From the NCBI GenBank assembly GCA_937911045.1, contig CALEPX010000101.1, positions 1 to 20,208 on the forward strand: a DNA stretch of 20,208 nt, read 5' to 3'. Made by a program: the position numbers and the translations under genes. Shown here one piece after another: positions 8,729-15,792 of this stretch. The notes below the pieces were generated by a model, which was not told where the DNA came from, ran no database searches, and saw nothing but the letters and a program-made list of their open reading frames with translations. Position 1 is the first letter of the stretch, and each line of letters begins with the position of its first letter. The stretch comes from an uncultured Fretibacterium sp. GTDB lineage: Bacteria > Synergistota > Synergistia > Synergistales > Aminobacteriaceae.

Positions 8729-8951
8729 ATATCTCGCAATAATCCTGATCAGAATTTACCAGATTTGCATTTCGCCGCTGCTTGGCAAGAACTGCCGATT
8801 TTACCCGACGTGTTCTCAATACGCCCTGATCGCGATCAAAGAATGGGGTTTGCTCAAAGGTTCGTACTTGGCAATTTTGCGAATCTTGAAATGCAACCCT
8901 TGGAACGAAAACTCTGGAGGCTATGATCCTCCGCCAGTTAGACATGCTTAA
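8719..8951 (+). repeat. direct repeat ACATGCTTAA at both ends of yidD
   Basis: ACATGCTTAA occurs at 8719-8728, holding the rnpA stop and the yidD ATG, and again at 8942-8951, holding the yidD stop. The rpmH gene ends in the near-match ACGCTTAA (8291-8298). The copies give three consecutive proteins a His-Ala-stop ending. Confidence 0.8.
8721..8951 (+). CDS. yidD: membrane protein insertion efficiency factor YidD
   Basis: This 76-residue membrane-associated protein assists YidC in inserting inner-membrane proteins. The family signature is complete: ISPLLGKNCRFYPTCSQYA (about 17-35) and LKCNPWNENSGGYDPPP near the C terminus, with all expected cysteines. An N-terminal amphipathic/hydrophobic helix precedes them. 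The ATG overlaps the last codons of rnpA, which implies translational coupling. Length is within the usual range of about 70-100 aa. Confidence 0.95.
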   Translation: MLKYLAIILIRIYQICISPLLGKNCRFYPTCSQYALIAIKEWGLLKGSYLAILRILKCNPWNENSGGYDPPPVRHA

Positions 8952-8979
8952 TAATATTTTGGGACGGTGATTTTTAATC

Positions 8980-9810
8980 ATGTGGGCACAGGCTAAAGCA
9001 CTAATGCTAAGTTTTCTCGAACTTATGCAGCACTCAATGACATCAATCGGAATTGGCGAAAATTTTGCGTGGGGACTTGCGATAATTTTCCTGACGATAA
9101 TCGTGCGAATCGCAATGCACCCGTTGACGCAGCGACAAATGACGAGTATGCAGAAAATGCAGAAATTGCAGCCACAAATCAAGACGCTACAGGACAAGTA
9201 CGGTGACGACAAAGAAGCCTTGAATCGTGAAATGGCGGATTTCTACAAGAACAACAAAGTTAATCCGGCGAGCGGTTGTTTGCCGTTGTTAATCCAGCTG
9301 CCGATATTTATTCTGCTTTACGGCGTGTTATACGACTTGACCAAGACCGAAGCATTCAGCTCAGTCACGTTTTTCGGCGTGAATCTTGGCGGCTCAGTCT
9401 TGACTACGGTTGCGGACGCGCTGAGACTTGTTGACGAATCCGGCGTGAGAATCCCGAATGAGCAACTTGGCTTCGTGATGGTATTTCTGTCATCATTCAC
9501 GAATCTGAGCTTGTTATTCTCGAACATCGGAATCTGGATATTTAATTTCGCGTTGTTAATCATAATCGCGTTCTTGACATGGTATCAGCAGCATTTAAGC
9601 TCGTCGGGGAATCCTCAGATGGCGATGATGAACTGGTTCATGCCGTTGTTTCTGACGTTTATATGCTTCAGTTTGCCGGGCGGAGTTTTGCTCTACTGGG
9701 GCGTGTCGTCACTGATGGGAATCGTGCATCAAATGCGCGTCGTGAAGAAAACTTCTGAAGAAATGAAAACCAAGCCAGCATTATTCCAGGAAAAACCCAA
9801 GACGAAATAA
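8980..9810 (+). CDS. yidC: YidC/Oxa1 family membrane protein insertase
   Basis: This insertase places proteins in the cytoplasmic membrane alone or with SecYEG. The 276-residue product has about five membrane helices (roughly 31-50, 98-120, 158-178, 183-202 and 215-245). The conserved hydrophilic-groove arginine is Arg43 in TIIVRIAMHPL. NNKVNPASGCLPLLIQLPIF is the classic loop-to-TM motif. It lacks the large periplasmic P1 domain typical of proteobacterial YidC and lacks a lipobox cysteine, so it resembles the short form seen in Gram-positives. GGTGAT about 8 nt upstream supports the ATG. It follows yidD by 28 nt. Confidence 0.95.
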   Translation: MWAQAKALMLSFLELMQHSMTSIGIGENFAWGLAIIFLTIIVRIAMHPLTQRQMTSMQKMQKLQPQIKTLQDKYGDDKEALNREMADFYKNNKVNPASGCLPLLIQLPIFILLYGVLYDLTKTEAFSSVTFFGVNLGGSVLTTVADALRLVDESGVRIPNEQLGFVMVFLSSFTNLSLLFSNIGIWIFNFALLIIIAFLTWYQQHLSSSGNPQMAMMNWFMPLFLTFICFSLPGGVLLYWGVSSLMGIVHQMRVVKKTSEEMKTKPALFQEKPKTK

Positions 9811-9840
9811 CACAAATCAACACAAATTAACACAATTTAA
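9811..9840 (+). repeat. 10-bp tandem repeat between yidC and jag
   Basis: Three imperfect units (CACAAATCAA, CACAAATTAA, CACAATTTAA) start immediately after the yidC stop codon. They fill most of the gap before the jag ribosome-binding site. Confidence 0.85.
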
Positions 9841-9860
9841 CAAAGGAGTGAAAATTTATC

Positions 9861-10913
9861 TTGAATAACGACACAAAATTGCTACTCGAAGTCGATAACG
9901 TGCAGGAAGCTCTGAAAATCGCAGCGCAGAAGTTCGGCGTGAAAGAATCATATCTCGAAACGAAAACTATCAGCGAGGCAAAACGCGGATTCCTCGGATT
10001 TTTCAGCCGCAAAATGAAGGTCGAAGTCTCACTCGTGAAAAAATCCGAACCCGAAACAAAACCAGAAACGCAAACTACGAATTTCACGCAGCAAAGACGC
10101 GAACACAGACAGCAAAATTCACGCAGGGATTCACGCTACAAACGCAGAGAACACGCCTCAGAACAACGCGATAATTTCGCAGCTGAGAACGCAAACGCAA
10201 TTCCAAACGAATCCGTGAACATTTCCGAAGCCGGAGCAAATTCAGAATCAGAAAACGCAACTCGCAGCATAACTCCGACTCCGTTAATCGAACGCGGAAT
10301 TGAATTTCTCGATTCAGTCCTGCAACTCATGGGTTTCAACTCGAAGGCAGAATTTCGTGATGGAAACTTGATCGAGCTTGTCGGTGAGGATGCGTCAGAT
10401 TACATCGTTGGTCATTACGGCGACGCTCTGAAGGCTCTGGAATATCTCGTGAATTTGGCTCTGCGCGACCCCAAGAAAGAACCCAGAATCCGTCTTGACA
10501 GTTGCGGCTATCGTGAACGCAGAATCAAAACTCTCGAACGTTTAGCCGAAGCTACAGCCAGACAAGTTATCCGATTCGGCAGACCAGTCCGGCTTGAACC
10601 TATGGCGAGTTGGGAACGCTGGATAATTCACACGACGCTAAAGAATCGCGAGGAAGTCTCAACGGAATCAATCGGCGAACCACCGCTGAGAAAAGTTGTC
10701 ATCATGCCTAAGTTCGAAGCAACACGCTCAAGTTCCGGCGGAAGATTCTACTCAGGCAATCGTGACCGTGACCGTGATCGTGACCGCGGACGCTTCAGCA
10801 GGAATAACAATCGCAGGAATAATTTCAATCGCAACCGCAATCGCAATCGTGACCGTGACCGTGATCGTGACAGGGACATCAGCAAACAGACACAGTCACA
10901 GGAACAAGAATAA
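9861..10913 (+). CDS. jag: RNA-binding protein Jag/KhpB (Jag_N-KH-R3H)
   Basis: This 350-residue protein belongs to the Jag/KhpB (SpoIIIJ-associated) family of RNA-binding proteins, nearly always encoded after yidC. Residues about 10-60 form the Jag_N domain (EALKIAAQKFGV, KRGFLGFF). A Gln/Arg-rich linker follows. Residues about 140-210 are a KH domain whose GxxG loop reads GHYG. The R3H domain has its Arg-x3-His in SWERWIIH. The C terminus (about 300-350) is an extended Arg-Asp/Arg-Asn repeat tail not typical of the family. The start is TTG at 9861 with GGAG upstream. It ends the rpmH operon; mnmE and mnmG, often next, are absent. Confidence 0.93.
   Translation: MNNDTKLLLEVDNVQEALKIAAQKFGVKESYLETKTISEAKRGFLGFFSRKMKVEVSLVKKSEPETKPETQTTNFTQQRREHRQQNSRRDSRYKRREHASEQRDNFAAENANAIPNESVNISEAGANSESENATRSITPTPLIERGIEFLDSVLQLMGFNSKAEFRDGNLIELVGEDASDYIVGHYGDALKALEYLVNLALRDPKKEPRIRLDSCGYRERRIKTLERLAEATARQVIRFGRPVRLEPMASWERWIIHTTLKNREEVSTESIGEPPLRKVVIMPKFEATRSSSGGRFYSGNRDRDRDRDRGRFSRNNNRRNNFNRNRNRNRDRDRDRDRDISKQTQSQEQE
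10761..10871 (+). repeat. hexanucleotide repeats (CGTGAC/CGCAAT) in jag 3' end
   Basis: Two blocks of 6-bp units, four at 10761-10784 and seven at 10830-10871, encode Arg-Asp and Arg-Asn dipeptides. They are separated by an Asn/Arg-rich stretch. The repeat phase matches the codon phase throughout. Confidence 0.9.
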
Positions 10914-10926
10914 ATAACAAGAATAA
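10903..10926 (+). repeat. tandem duplication of the jag stop-codon region
   Basis: AACAAGAATAA at 10903-10913, the last codons and TAA of jag, is repeated exactly at 10916-10926 with a 13-bp period. A second copy of the gene end therefore lies just after the real stop and before the terminator. Confidence 0.8.
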
Positions 10927-10934
10927 CGCGAATC

Positions 10935-10975
10935 AAAAAGCCTCGCTCAGACTAATCATCCGAACGGGGCTTTTT
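10935..10975 (+). terminator. bidirectional terminator between jag and permease
   Basis: AAAAAGCCTCG (10935-10945) pairs with CGGGGCTTTTT (10965-10975), with one G-U pair and a 19-nt loop. A and T runs flank the GC core on both sides, so it can serve jag and the convergent permease gene. The following 10981-11029 is a GT/AT-rich stretch of imperfect short repeats with no gene. Confidence 0.75.
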
Positions 10976-11029
10976 CATGCTCATGTATATATTCGTATTC
11001 GTATGCGTGCGTGTATATGCGTGTATCGG

Positions 11030-12622
11030 CTACGTATCGTCTCTAGTTCTCAAGCGCGTCAATTTTTCCCAGTATTTAACGGCATTTTCTCGTGAATGTT
11101 TTTCTGGGGCTTCCGTTCCCCCCCCATGTATTATAGCCTTGACGATTTGAACGCGCAAAAAACGCTTCTTACTGTACGAATAGAACGCTGCACCTAATCC
11201 AAGCCAGACCAACAGCAGCAAATATGATTCTATCGATAACGACCCCGGAACTCCAGGAATCGGCACAAGTAACAGCACTTCGAACAACATCGCGAAGACA
11301 AAACCAATCGCTCCGAGAATTATAATATCATTACGCTTCTCACTCCAAGCATATTTGCACGCAGCTATAGACGTGTAAGCAAATCCGGCAGCAGCTCCCG
11401 TCGATGCCATGTCGAAAAGCCACCCCAACGCAGCTCGTCCAAGTAACGCAGTCGTGCCAGCAAATAACATGCAGAAAATTATCGCGTTAATCGGGCTACC
11501 GTTATGATTAATTTTTCCGAACCATTTCGGGATCATTTTGTCGCGCGCCATCGAGAATAATAATCTGCTCGAAGCCATGTAGAATCCGATTATGCCCGTG
11601 AGCATCGCCGAAATCACCGACGCAAATATGCAGGCTAATCCGAAATTCCCCAGCACGATTCTCGATACCGCAAGTGTTGGTATCGCATCAGTTCCGGTCA
11701 AATTTCTCAGATCATTCACGTATTCGAACCAGCTGCCATAACCTTCAGGGATCACAGACGCAGCCAAGAACGCCAACACGATATACACGAACGCTCCGCA
11801 AATTATGCTCATGTCCATGATGACTTTCACGCGATCTGAACTGAAATTTGATTCTTCCGTTAATTGCGGCACAGTGTCAAATCCAACGTACGACATCGGC
11901 GCAGTCACCGCGACAACGAGAATTTGCACAATCGGCTTCACGTTGAAATCTTCTGTTACAGGTGCAAACAACGGATGAAAATTTTTGCCGCCAGATAACG
12001 GACTGATCACTACGCCAAGCAATACGATTGCAATTCCGGATAATAATATTATTACAAGATACGTTTGCAATTTCGCGATTATTTTCACGTCGAGTGAGCC
12101 GATTATTGCGAGAACTATCAACGCTCCGTACACCAGCAGCATCTCTCCGAAATAAATTTCGTAACCGGCAATCACGTAATGAAAGCCAAACCGGAAAATA
12201 TCACCGAATACCGCTCGTGTGATCAAGTTCAACGCCGTCGCATTCAACGGAATAACAGATAAATAACTCAGACTCAGCAGCCACGCACACAGAAATCCGT
12301 GAGCATTCCCGAAAGCTTTTTGCGCGTAGATAAACTCGCCGCCAGTCTGTGGAAATTTCGCAATCATGTAGCTGTAATTGTACGATATGATCAGCATGGC
12401 AAGTGCAGCAACTTCCATAGCAATCATCGTCCCAACCGGTCCCGCACTCGGCAGAAAAACTCCGCCCGGCATCACGAACGCACTCCAGCCAATAACGCAG
12501 CCAAACGCAAATGCAAACGCATTAAACGGGGTCAATCTTCGTCTGAGTGTCACGTCACGATTCGTGCTAACTTCGCCATCTCTTGCAAACTTCCTGAAAA
12601 ATTTATTACCCAACGTGTCCAT
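11030..12622 (-). CDS. APC-superfamily amino acid permease
   Basis: This roughly 530-residue integral membrane protein is hydrophobic throughout, with about 12-14 transmembrane helices. Family features are the N-terminal FGCVIGWSAFVMPGGVFLPSAGPVGT, the FPQTGGEFIYAQKAFG segment after TM2 and the FDTVPQLTEES region near the middle. It should import amino acids or related compounds by proton or sodium symport or exchange; the substrate cannot be read from sequence. I prefer the ATG at 12622 over the in-frame TTG three bases upstream because GGGAG lies 5 nt before it. An eight-G run (C run at 11118-11125) lies near the 3' end and codes for Gly-Gly within the cytosolic tail. It is divergent from the histidine kinase. 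Confidence 0.9.
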   Translation of the reverse strand: MDTLGNKFFRKFARDGEVSTNRDVTLRRRLTPFNAFAFAFGCVIGWSAFVMPGGVFLPSAGPVGTMIAMEVAALAMLIISYNYSYMIAKFPQTGGEFIYAQKAFGNAHGFLCAWLLSLSYLSVIPLNATALNLITRAVFGDIFRFGFHYVIAGYEIYFGEMLLVYGALIVLAIIGSLDVKIIAKLQTYLVIILLSGIAIVLLGVVISPLSGGKNFHPLFAPVTEDFNVKPIVQILVVAVTAPMSYVGFDTVPQLTEESNFSSDRVKVIMDMSIICGAFVYIVLAFLAASVIPEGYGSWFEYVNDLRNLTGTDAIPTLAVSRIVLGNFGLACIFASVISAMLTGIIGFYMASSRLLFSMARDKMIPKWFGKINHNGSPINAIIFCMLFAGTTALLGRAALGWLFDMASTGAAAGFAYTSIAACKYAWSEKRNDIIILGAIGFVFAMLFEVLLLVPIPGVPGSLSIESYLLLLVWLGLGAAFYSYSKKRFLRVQIVKAIIHGGGTEAPEKHSRENAVKYWEKLTRLRTRDDT

Positions 12623-12670
12623 CAAAACTCCCTGTCAAAAATTTTTAGCAAATATCGCTTGATATTCTGG

Positions 12671-12679
12671 ATTATATCA
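12671..12679 (-). promoter_or_regulatory. extended -10 promoter of the permease gene
   Basis: On the minus strand TGATATAAT gives a TGn-extended -10 box about 50 bp before the permease ATG. No good -35 is seen, as allowed for extended -10 promoters. Confidence 0.5.
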
Positions 12680-12702
12680 CCAAAAAATCGCAAACTCTCG
12701 CG

Positions 12703-12749
12703 TATAATATTACACGAAAATCATTATGCTAAAGATTTATTATGCTAAA
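12703..12749 (+). promoter_or_regulatory. -10 box and direct repeats upstream of the histidine kinase
   Basis: TATAAT at 12703-12708 (context CGCGTATAATATTAC) lies 68 bp before the kinase ATG. Two perfect copies of ATTATGCTAAA follow at 12723-12733 and 12739-12749, a 16-bp period. They lie between promoter and start codon and could be a tandem regulator-binding site. GAAAGG about 14 nt before the ATG is the only ribosome-binding site candidate and is rather distant. Confidence 0.45.
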
Positions 12750-12776
12750 TAAATTTGAAAGGTCTGATTAATTTTT

Positions 12777-14594
12777 ATGACTGAATTGGGTTCCATTTGG
12801 ATCGAATCTATGATGCTGCCGTTCTTGTTCACGTTCATTATGTTTCTGTCGAGCAGATTTGCAGTTCGCAGCGCAATGAACCGCAGATTTTTGTGGCTGA
12901 TAATCTCGACTTTCGTGGCGTCATTCGTGAAGGTGATAGAGTTTTCGCTGCCGGATTTGATCCCGATGAGCGTTTTCTGCGCACTTATGATTATCAATGC
13001 GTATTGCCTGATGCGATATATGTCTGTCTACGTTGGGATCACAAACGAGATTTTCTCACGATTGCACACGGCGTTGTTCTTTATATCATTAATGTCGGCG
13101 TTTCTTGTTCACATCGGATTCGAACATGCGATAATTTTCTGTTACGTTTTCACGATTGCGTTCGTCATTGAGGGATTCGTCCTGCAATTACTATATCAGG
13201 AATTTTACGGCAACGGTCAGTTTATCACGATGAATTTGCTGTTCACACTGCTGCTTGACGCTTTCATATTACAATATATTTTCCAGATTCCGGTTCCGAC
13301 ATACGCGGTTGCGACTGTAATTCTGATTTTCACGTTCTTCTATCTTGAAGCTCCGACTTACCGACGATTAATCACTGCTCAAGCCGAGACCATAGCCGCA
13401 CGAATCGCTACGGAATCATCGATTAAGCAGGCAAACTCCGCTGCAAAAGCCAAGGGCAATTTCCTCGCCAGCACTTCTCACGAGATTCGCACACCGATGA
13501 ACGCAATTCTTGGCATGAACGAGATGATTCTGCGTGAAGCCGAGAACGATCCGGAGACTGCAAAAGCTGCGAATAATATCAAGAATGCCGGGAATCTCTT
13601 GCTCTCGATAATAAATAACATTCTTGACATATCCAAAATCGAATCCGGCAAAATGGATCTTTACAACTCAGACTATCACTTGTACCCGTTATTAACTAGC
13701 GTGGAAGAGAACGTTTCATCAATGGTCAAAGCCAAGAACCTGAGCTACGAACTCGAAATCGAAGACGAAGACATGCCAGAATATCTCAACGGCGACGAAT
13801 TGCGATTGAGCCAGTTACTTTCGAATCTCGTTGACAATGCCGTGAAATATACTCGTGAAGGCTACGTGAAAGTTCGCGTCTCGTATGAGCAAATCGATCA
13901 CTCAAAACTGAATCTCATAATATCAGTTCAGGATTCCGGCATAGGCATCAAACCCGAGGACATGGACAGATTATTCACACCGTTCGAGCGCGTGCATTTC
14001 AAAGAAGCTCAGAATATTTCCGGAGCAGGCTTGGGGCTAACACTCGTGAAATACATAATTGACTTAATGGGCGGCAAAATCGAGATTAACAGCACTTACG
14101 GAGTCGGCAGCATTTTCACCGTGACGATCCCGCAGAATTTCGGCGACAGAAATATTTCCGTTCGCGAATACAAAGAAACCGTTCCCGAAGAACCAGACGA
14201 TTCTCCAACAGTTTTCCCGGACGCAAAAATTCTCGTGGTTGATGACACGCAGGTTAATCTCGCAGTCGCGCGCGGAATGCTCAAAGATTCACAGGCTCAA
14301 GTTGAGACCGCAATGTCAGGTGAAGAAGCTCTGAACTTAATCGAAGACAAGAAATACGATATAGTCTTTCTCGATCACAGAATGCCCGGAATGGACGGAA
14401 TCGAAACACTGAATTACGCGAAAACTCACGTGAAGAAATCTCGCTTGCCGGTTTTCATCGCATTGACAGCAGACGCTGGGAGCGGTGCCAGAGAACGCTA
14501 CATTGCTCTGGGATTCGACGATTATTTAGCAAAACCGTTTAAGCCCGGCGAGATGATAAATATTCTGCGCAAATTCCTGAGAACAAAATCATAA
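12777..14594 (+). CDS. membrane-bound hybrid sensor histidine kinase with receiver domain
   Basis: This 605-residue hybrid kinase has about six or seven N-terminal membrane helices (residues 8-195) as sensor. A short coiled segment follows, then the HisKA domain with phospho-acceptor His235 in STSHEIRTPMN. The ATPase domain shows NLVDNAVKYT (N box), DSGIGI (G1), FTPFERV (F box) and GAGLGL (G2). The C-terminal receiver domain has acidic pair Asp489/Asp490, phospho-acceptor Asp533 in FLDHRMPGMDG, Thr564 and Lys586, so all catalytic residues are present. No DNA-binding response regulator is adjacent, so the output partner is unknown. The sensor has no recognisable extracytoplasmic domain and may read a membrane or quinone-type signal. 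It is divergent from the permease, which is a possible target. Confidence 0.92.
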   Translation: MTELGSIWIESMMLPFLFTFIMFLSSRFAVRSAMNRRFLWLIISTFVASFVKVIEFSLPDLIPMSVFCALMIINAYCLMRYMSVYVGITNEIFSRLHTALFFISLMSAFLVHIGFEHAIIFCYVFTIAFVIEGFVLQLLYQEFYGNGQFITMNLLFTLLLDAFILQYIFQIPVPTYAVATVILIFTFFYLEAPTYRRLITAQAETIAARIATESSIKQANSAAKAKGNFLASTSHEIRTPMNAILGMNEMILREAENDPETAKAANNIKNAGNLLLSIINNILDISKIESGKMDLYNSDYHLYPLLTSVEENVSSMVKAKNLSYELEIEDEDMPEYLNGDELRLSQLLSNLVDNAVKYTREGYVKVRVSYEQIDHSKLNLIISVQDSGIGIKPEDMDRLFTPFERVHFKEAQNISGAGLGLTLVKYIIDLMGGKIEINSTYGVGSIFTVTIPQNFGDRNISVREYKETVPEEPDDSPTVFPDAKILVVDDTQVNLAVARGMLKDSQAQVETAMSGEEALNLIEDKKYDIVFLDHRMPGMDGIETLNYAKTHVKKSRLPVFIALTADAGSGARERYIALGFDDYLAKPFKPGEMINILRKFLRTKS

Positions 14595-14641
14595 ATTTCT
14601 GCCACAAAAATTTTCGAGTGCGTGATAAATAATACAAGATA

Positions 14642-14657
14642 CTTAGATCGAACTAAG
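14642..14657. promoter_or_regulatory. 16-bp interrupted palindrome upstream of the oxidoreductase gene
   Basis: CTTAG-A-TCGA-A-CTAAG is an inverted repeat with a single mismatched pair. It lies in the 112-bp gap between the kinase and the oxidoreductase and is followed by ATTTTTG. It may be a regulator operator or, less likely, a weak terminator, since the outer stem is only 5 bp. Confidence 0.35.
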
Positions 14658-14706
14658 CAATTTTTGAAAAATAAATCTTGAATCAGAAATCAGAGGCGAA
14701 TTTATC

Positions 14707-15735
14707 ATGGCAGAACGAATCGAAAGAATTGGCGTTATCGGAGTTGGGCATCTTGGTCAGCATCATGCACGAGTTTATACGGAACTTTTGGACGCGAGAT
14801 TGGTCGGAGTTGCGGACAGCGATTTTGACCGCGCAAGATTCATCGGCGAACATCTGGGCGTTACTGCTTATTCGTCGCTCGATGAACTTGTTCGAAAAGA
14901 ATCTCCCGACGCGTTATCAATCGTTGTACCGACAAGCCAACATTACGAAATTGCCAAGAAAGCTCTCGAAGCCGGAATACACGTTCTCGTCGAAAAACCC
15001 GTTACGACTAAACCTGAAGAGGCCGGTGAACTTCTGAGAATTGCCGACGAAAAAGATCTGGTGTTGCAGGTCGGTCACATCGAGAGATTCAACAGCGCGA
15101 TCCGCCACATTTCACAAATGCACTGCGATCCGATATATCTTGACTCGCGAAGAGTTGCGCCATTCACTCCGAGAATTAACGACGTTGGTGTAGTTCTCGA
15201 CCTGATGATTCATGACATAGACATAATATTATCGCTAGTGCCGTCAAATATCGCGAAAATTTCCGCAACAGGTGCGTGTGTATTCTCAGAACACGAGGAC
15301 ATAGCCGACGCTCACATAATTTTCGAGAACGGCGTAATGGCTCACATACTCGTCAGCCGCGCCTCACAGAAAAAATTACGTCAACTAGAAATCCTCGAAC
15401 GCGAACGACAAATCACAGTGAATTACGAATTGCAGACCGTTCAAATCGACAGAACCGTTCATAATTCCGACGGGCAGACAGAAATCCGAGAAACACCGGT
15501 TTTCCCGAGAAGCGAGCCATTGAAACTCGAACTTGCACATTTCGTGAACTGTGTCAAAGAAAAGAGACCGCCGCTTGTTGGGGGACGTGATGGTAAACGC
15601 GCTTTAGAAGTTGCGATTGAAATTCTGCGACAAATCCACGATGAGAAAAACTCAGATTCTGAATCCGATTCTGCTTCTGATTCTGAATCCGAAACTTCCG
15701 GCTCAAATTTTTACGCGAGATTCGCCGCTAGTTGA
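14707..15735 (+). CDS. Gfo/Idh/MocA family NAD(P)-dependent oxidoreductase
   Basis: This 342-residue protein has an N-terminal Rossmann fold with GVGHLG at residues 12-17, followed by HHARVY. The catalytic EKP motif is at 96-98 (VEKPVTTKPEEAG) and His169-Asp170 lies in LMIHDIDIIL. These enzymes oxidise or reduce sugars, nucleotide sugars or inositols with NAD(P). The HLGQHHARVY version is one I associate with enzymes in lipid A or nucleotide-sugar loci (for example GnnA-like UDP-GlcNAc 3-dehydrogenases), but no such neighbours are here, so the substrate stays open. The last 30 residues are an acidic Asp-Ser/Glu-Ser repeat tail outside the fold. AGAGG 10 nt upstream supports the ATG. Confidence 0.88.
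   Translation: MAERIERIGVIGVGHLGQHHARVYTELLDARLVGVADSDFDRARFIGEHLGVTAYSSLDELVRKESPDALSIVVPTSQHYEIAKKALEAGIHVLVEKPVTTKPEEAGELLRIADEKDLVLQVGHIERFNSAIRHISQMHCDPIYLDSRRVAPFTPRINDVGVVLDLMIHDIDIILSLVPSNIAKISATGACVFSEHEDIADAHIIFENGVMAHILVSRASQKKLRQLEILERERQITVNYELQTVQIDRTVHNSDGQTEIRETPVFPRSEPLKLELAHFVNCVKEKRPPLVGGRDGKRALEVAIEILRQIHDEKNSDSESDSASDSESETSGSNFYARFAAS
15655..15690 (+). repeat. hexanucleotide repeat (GATTCT/GAATCC) at the oxidoreductase 3' end
   Basis: Six units of GATTCT, GAATCC or GCTTCT in register with the codons encode the Asp-Ser/Glu-Ser/Ala-Ser tail of the oxidoreductase. Confidence 0.85.
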
Positions 15736-15760
15736 AAATTCCGAAATGTTCGTGTAAAAT
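15732..15760 (+). promoter_or_regulatory. promoter of the redox fusion gene
   Basis: TTGAAA (15732-15737) and TAAAAT (15755-15760) are 17 bp apart, close to consensus. The -35 box overlaps the TGA stop of the oxidoreductase. A strong ribosome-binding site (six G at 15781-15786) lies 6 nt before the ATG at 15793. Confidence 0.65.
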
Positions 15761-15792
15761 CGCTGGAATAATTTTTCGAAGGGGGGAAAATT

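Noticed and set aside
8703..9212. A 169-residue minus-strand open frame opposite yidD and yidC
   Set aside because: Both plus-strand genes are clear family members. The reverse frame has no domain and is a coding shadow.
10748..10936. A minus-strand open frame coding an Arg/Ser-Leu-rich peptide opposite the jag 3' end
   Set aside because: It is the antisense reading of the hexanucleotide repeats in jag and has no start signal or homology.
14642..14665. Rho-independent terminator after the histidine kinase
   Set aside because: The outer stem is only 5 bp and AT-rich, and the T run is not directly adjacent. An operator-like palindrome fits better.
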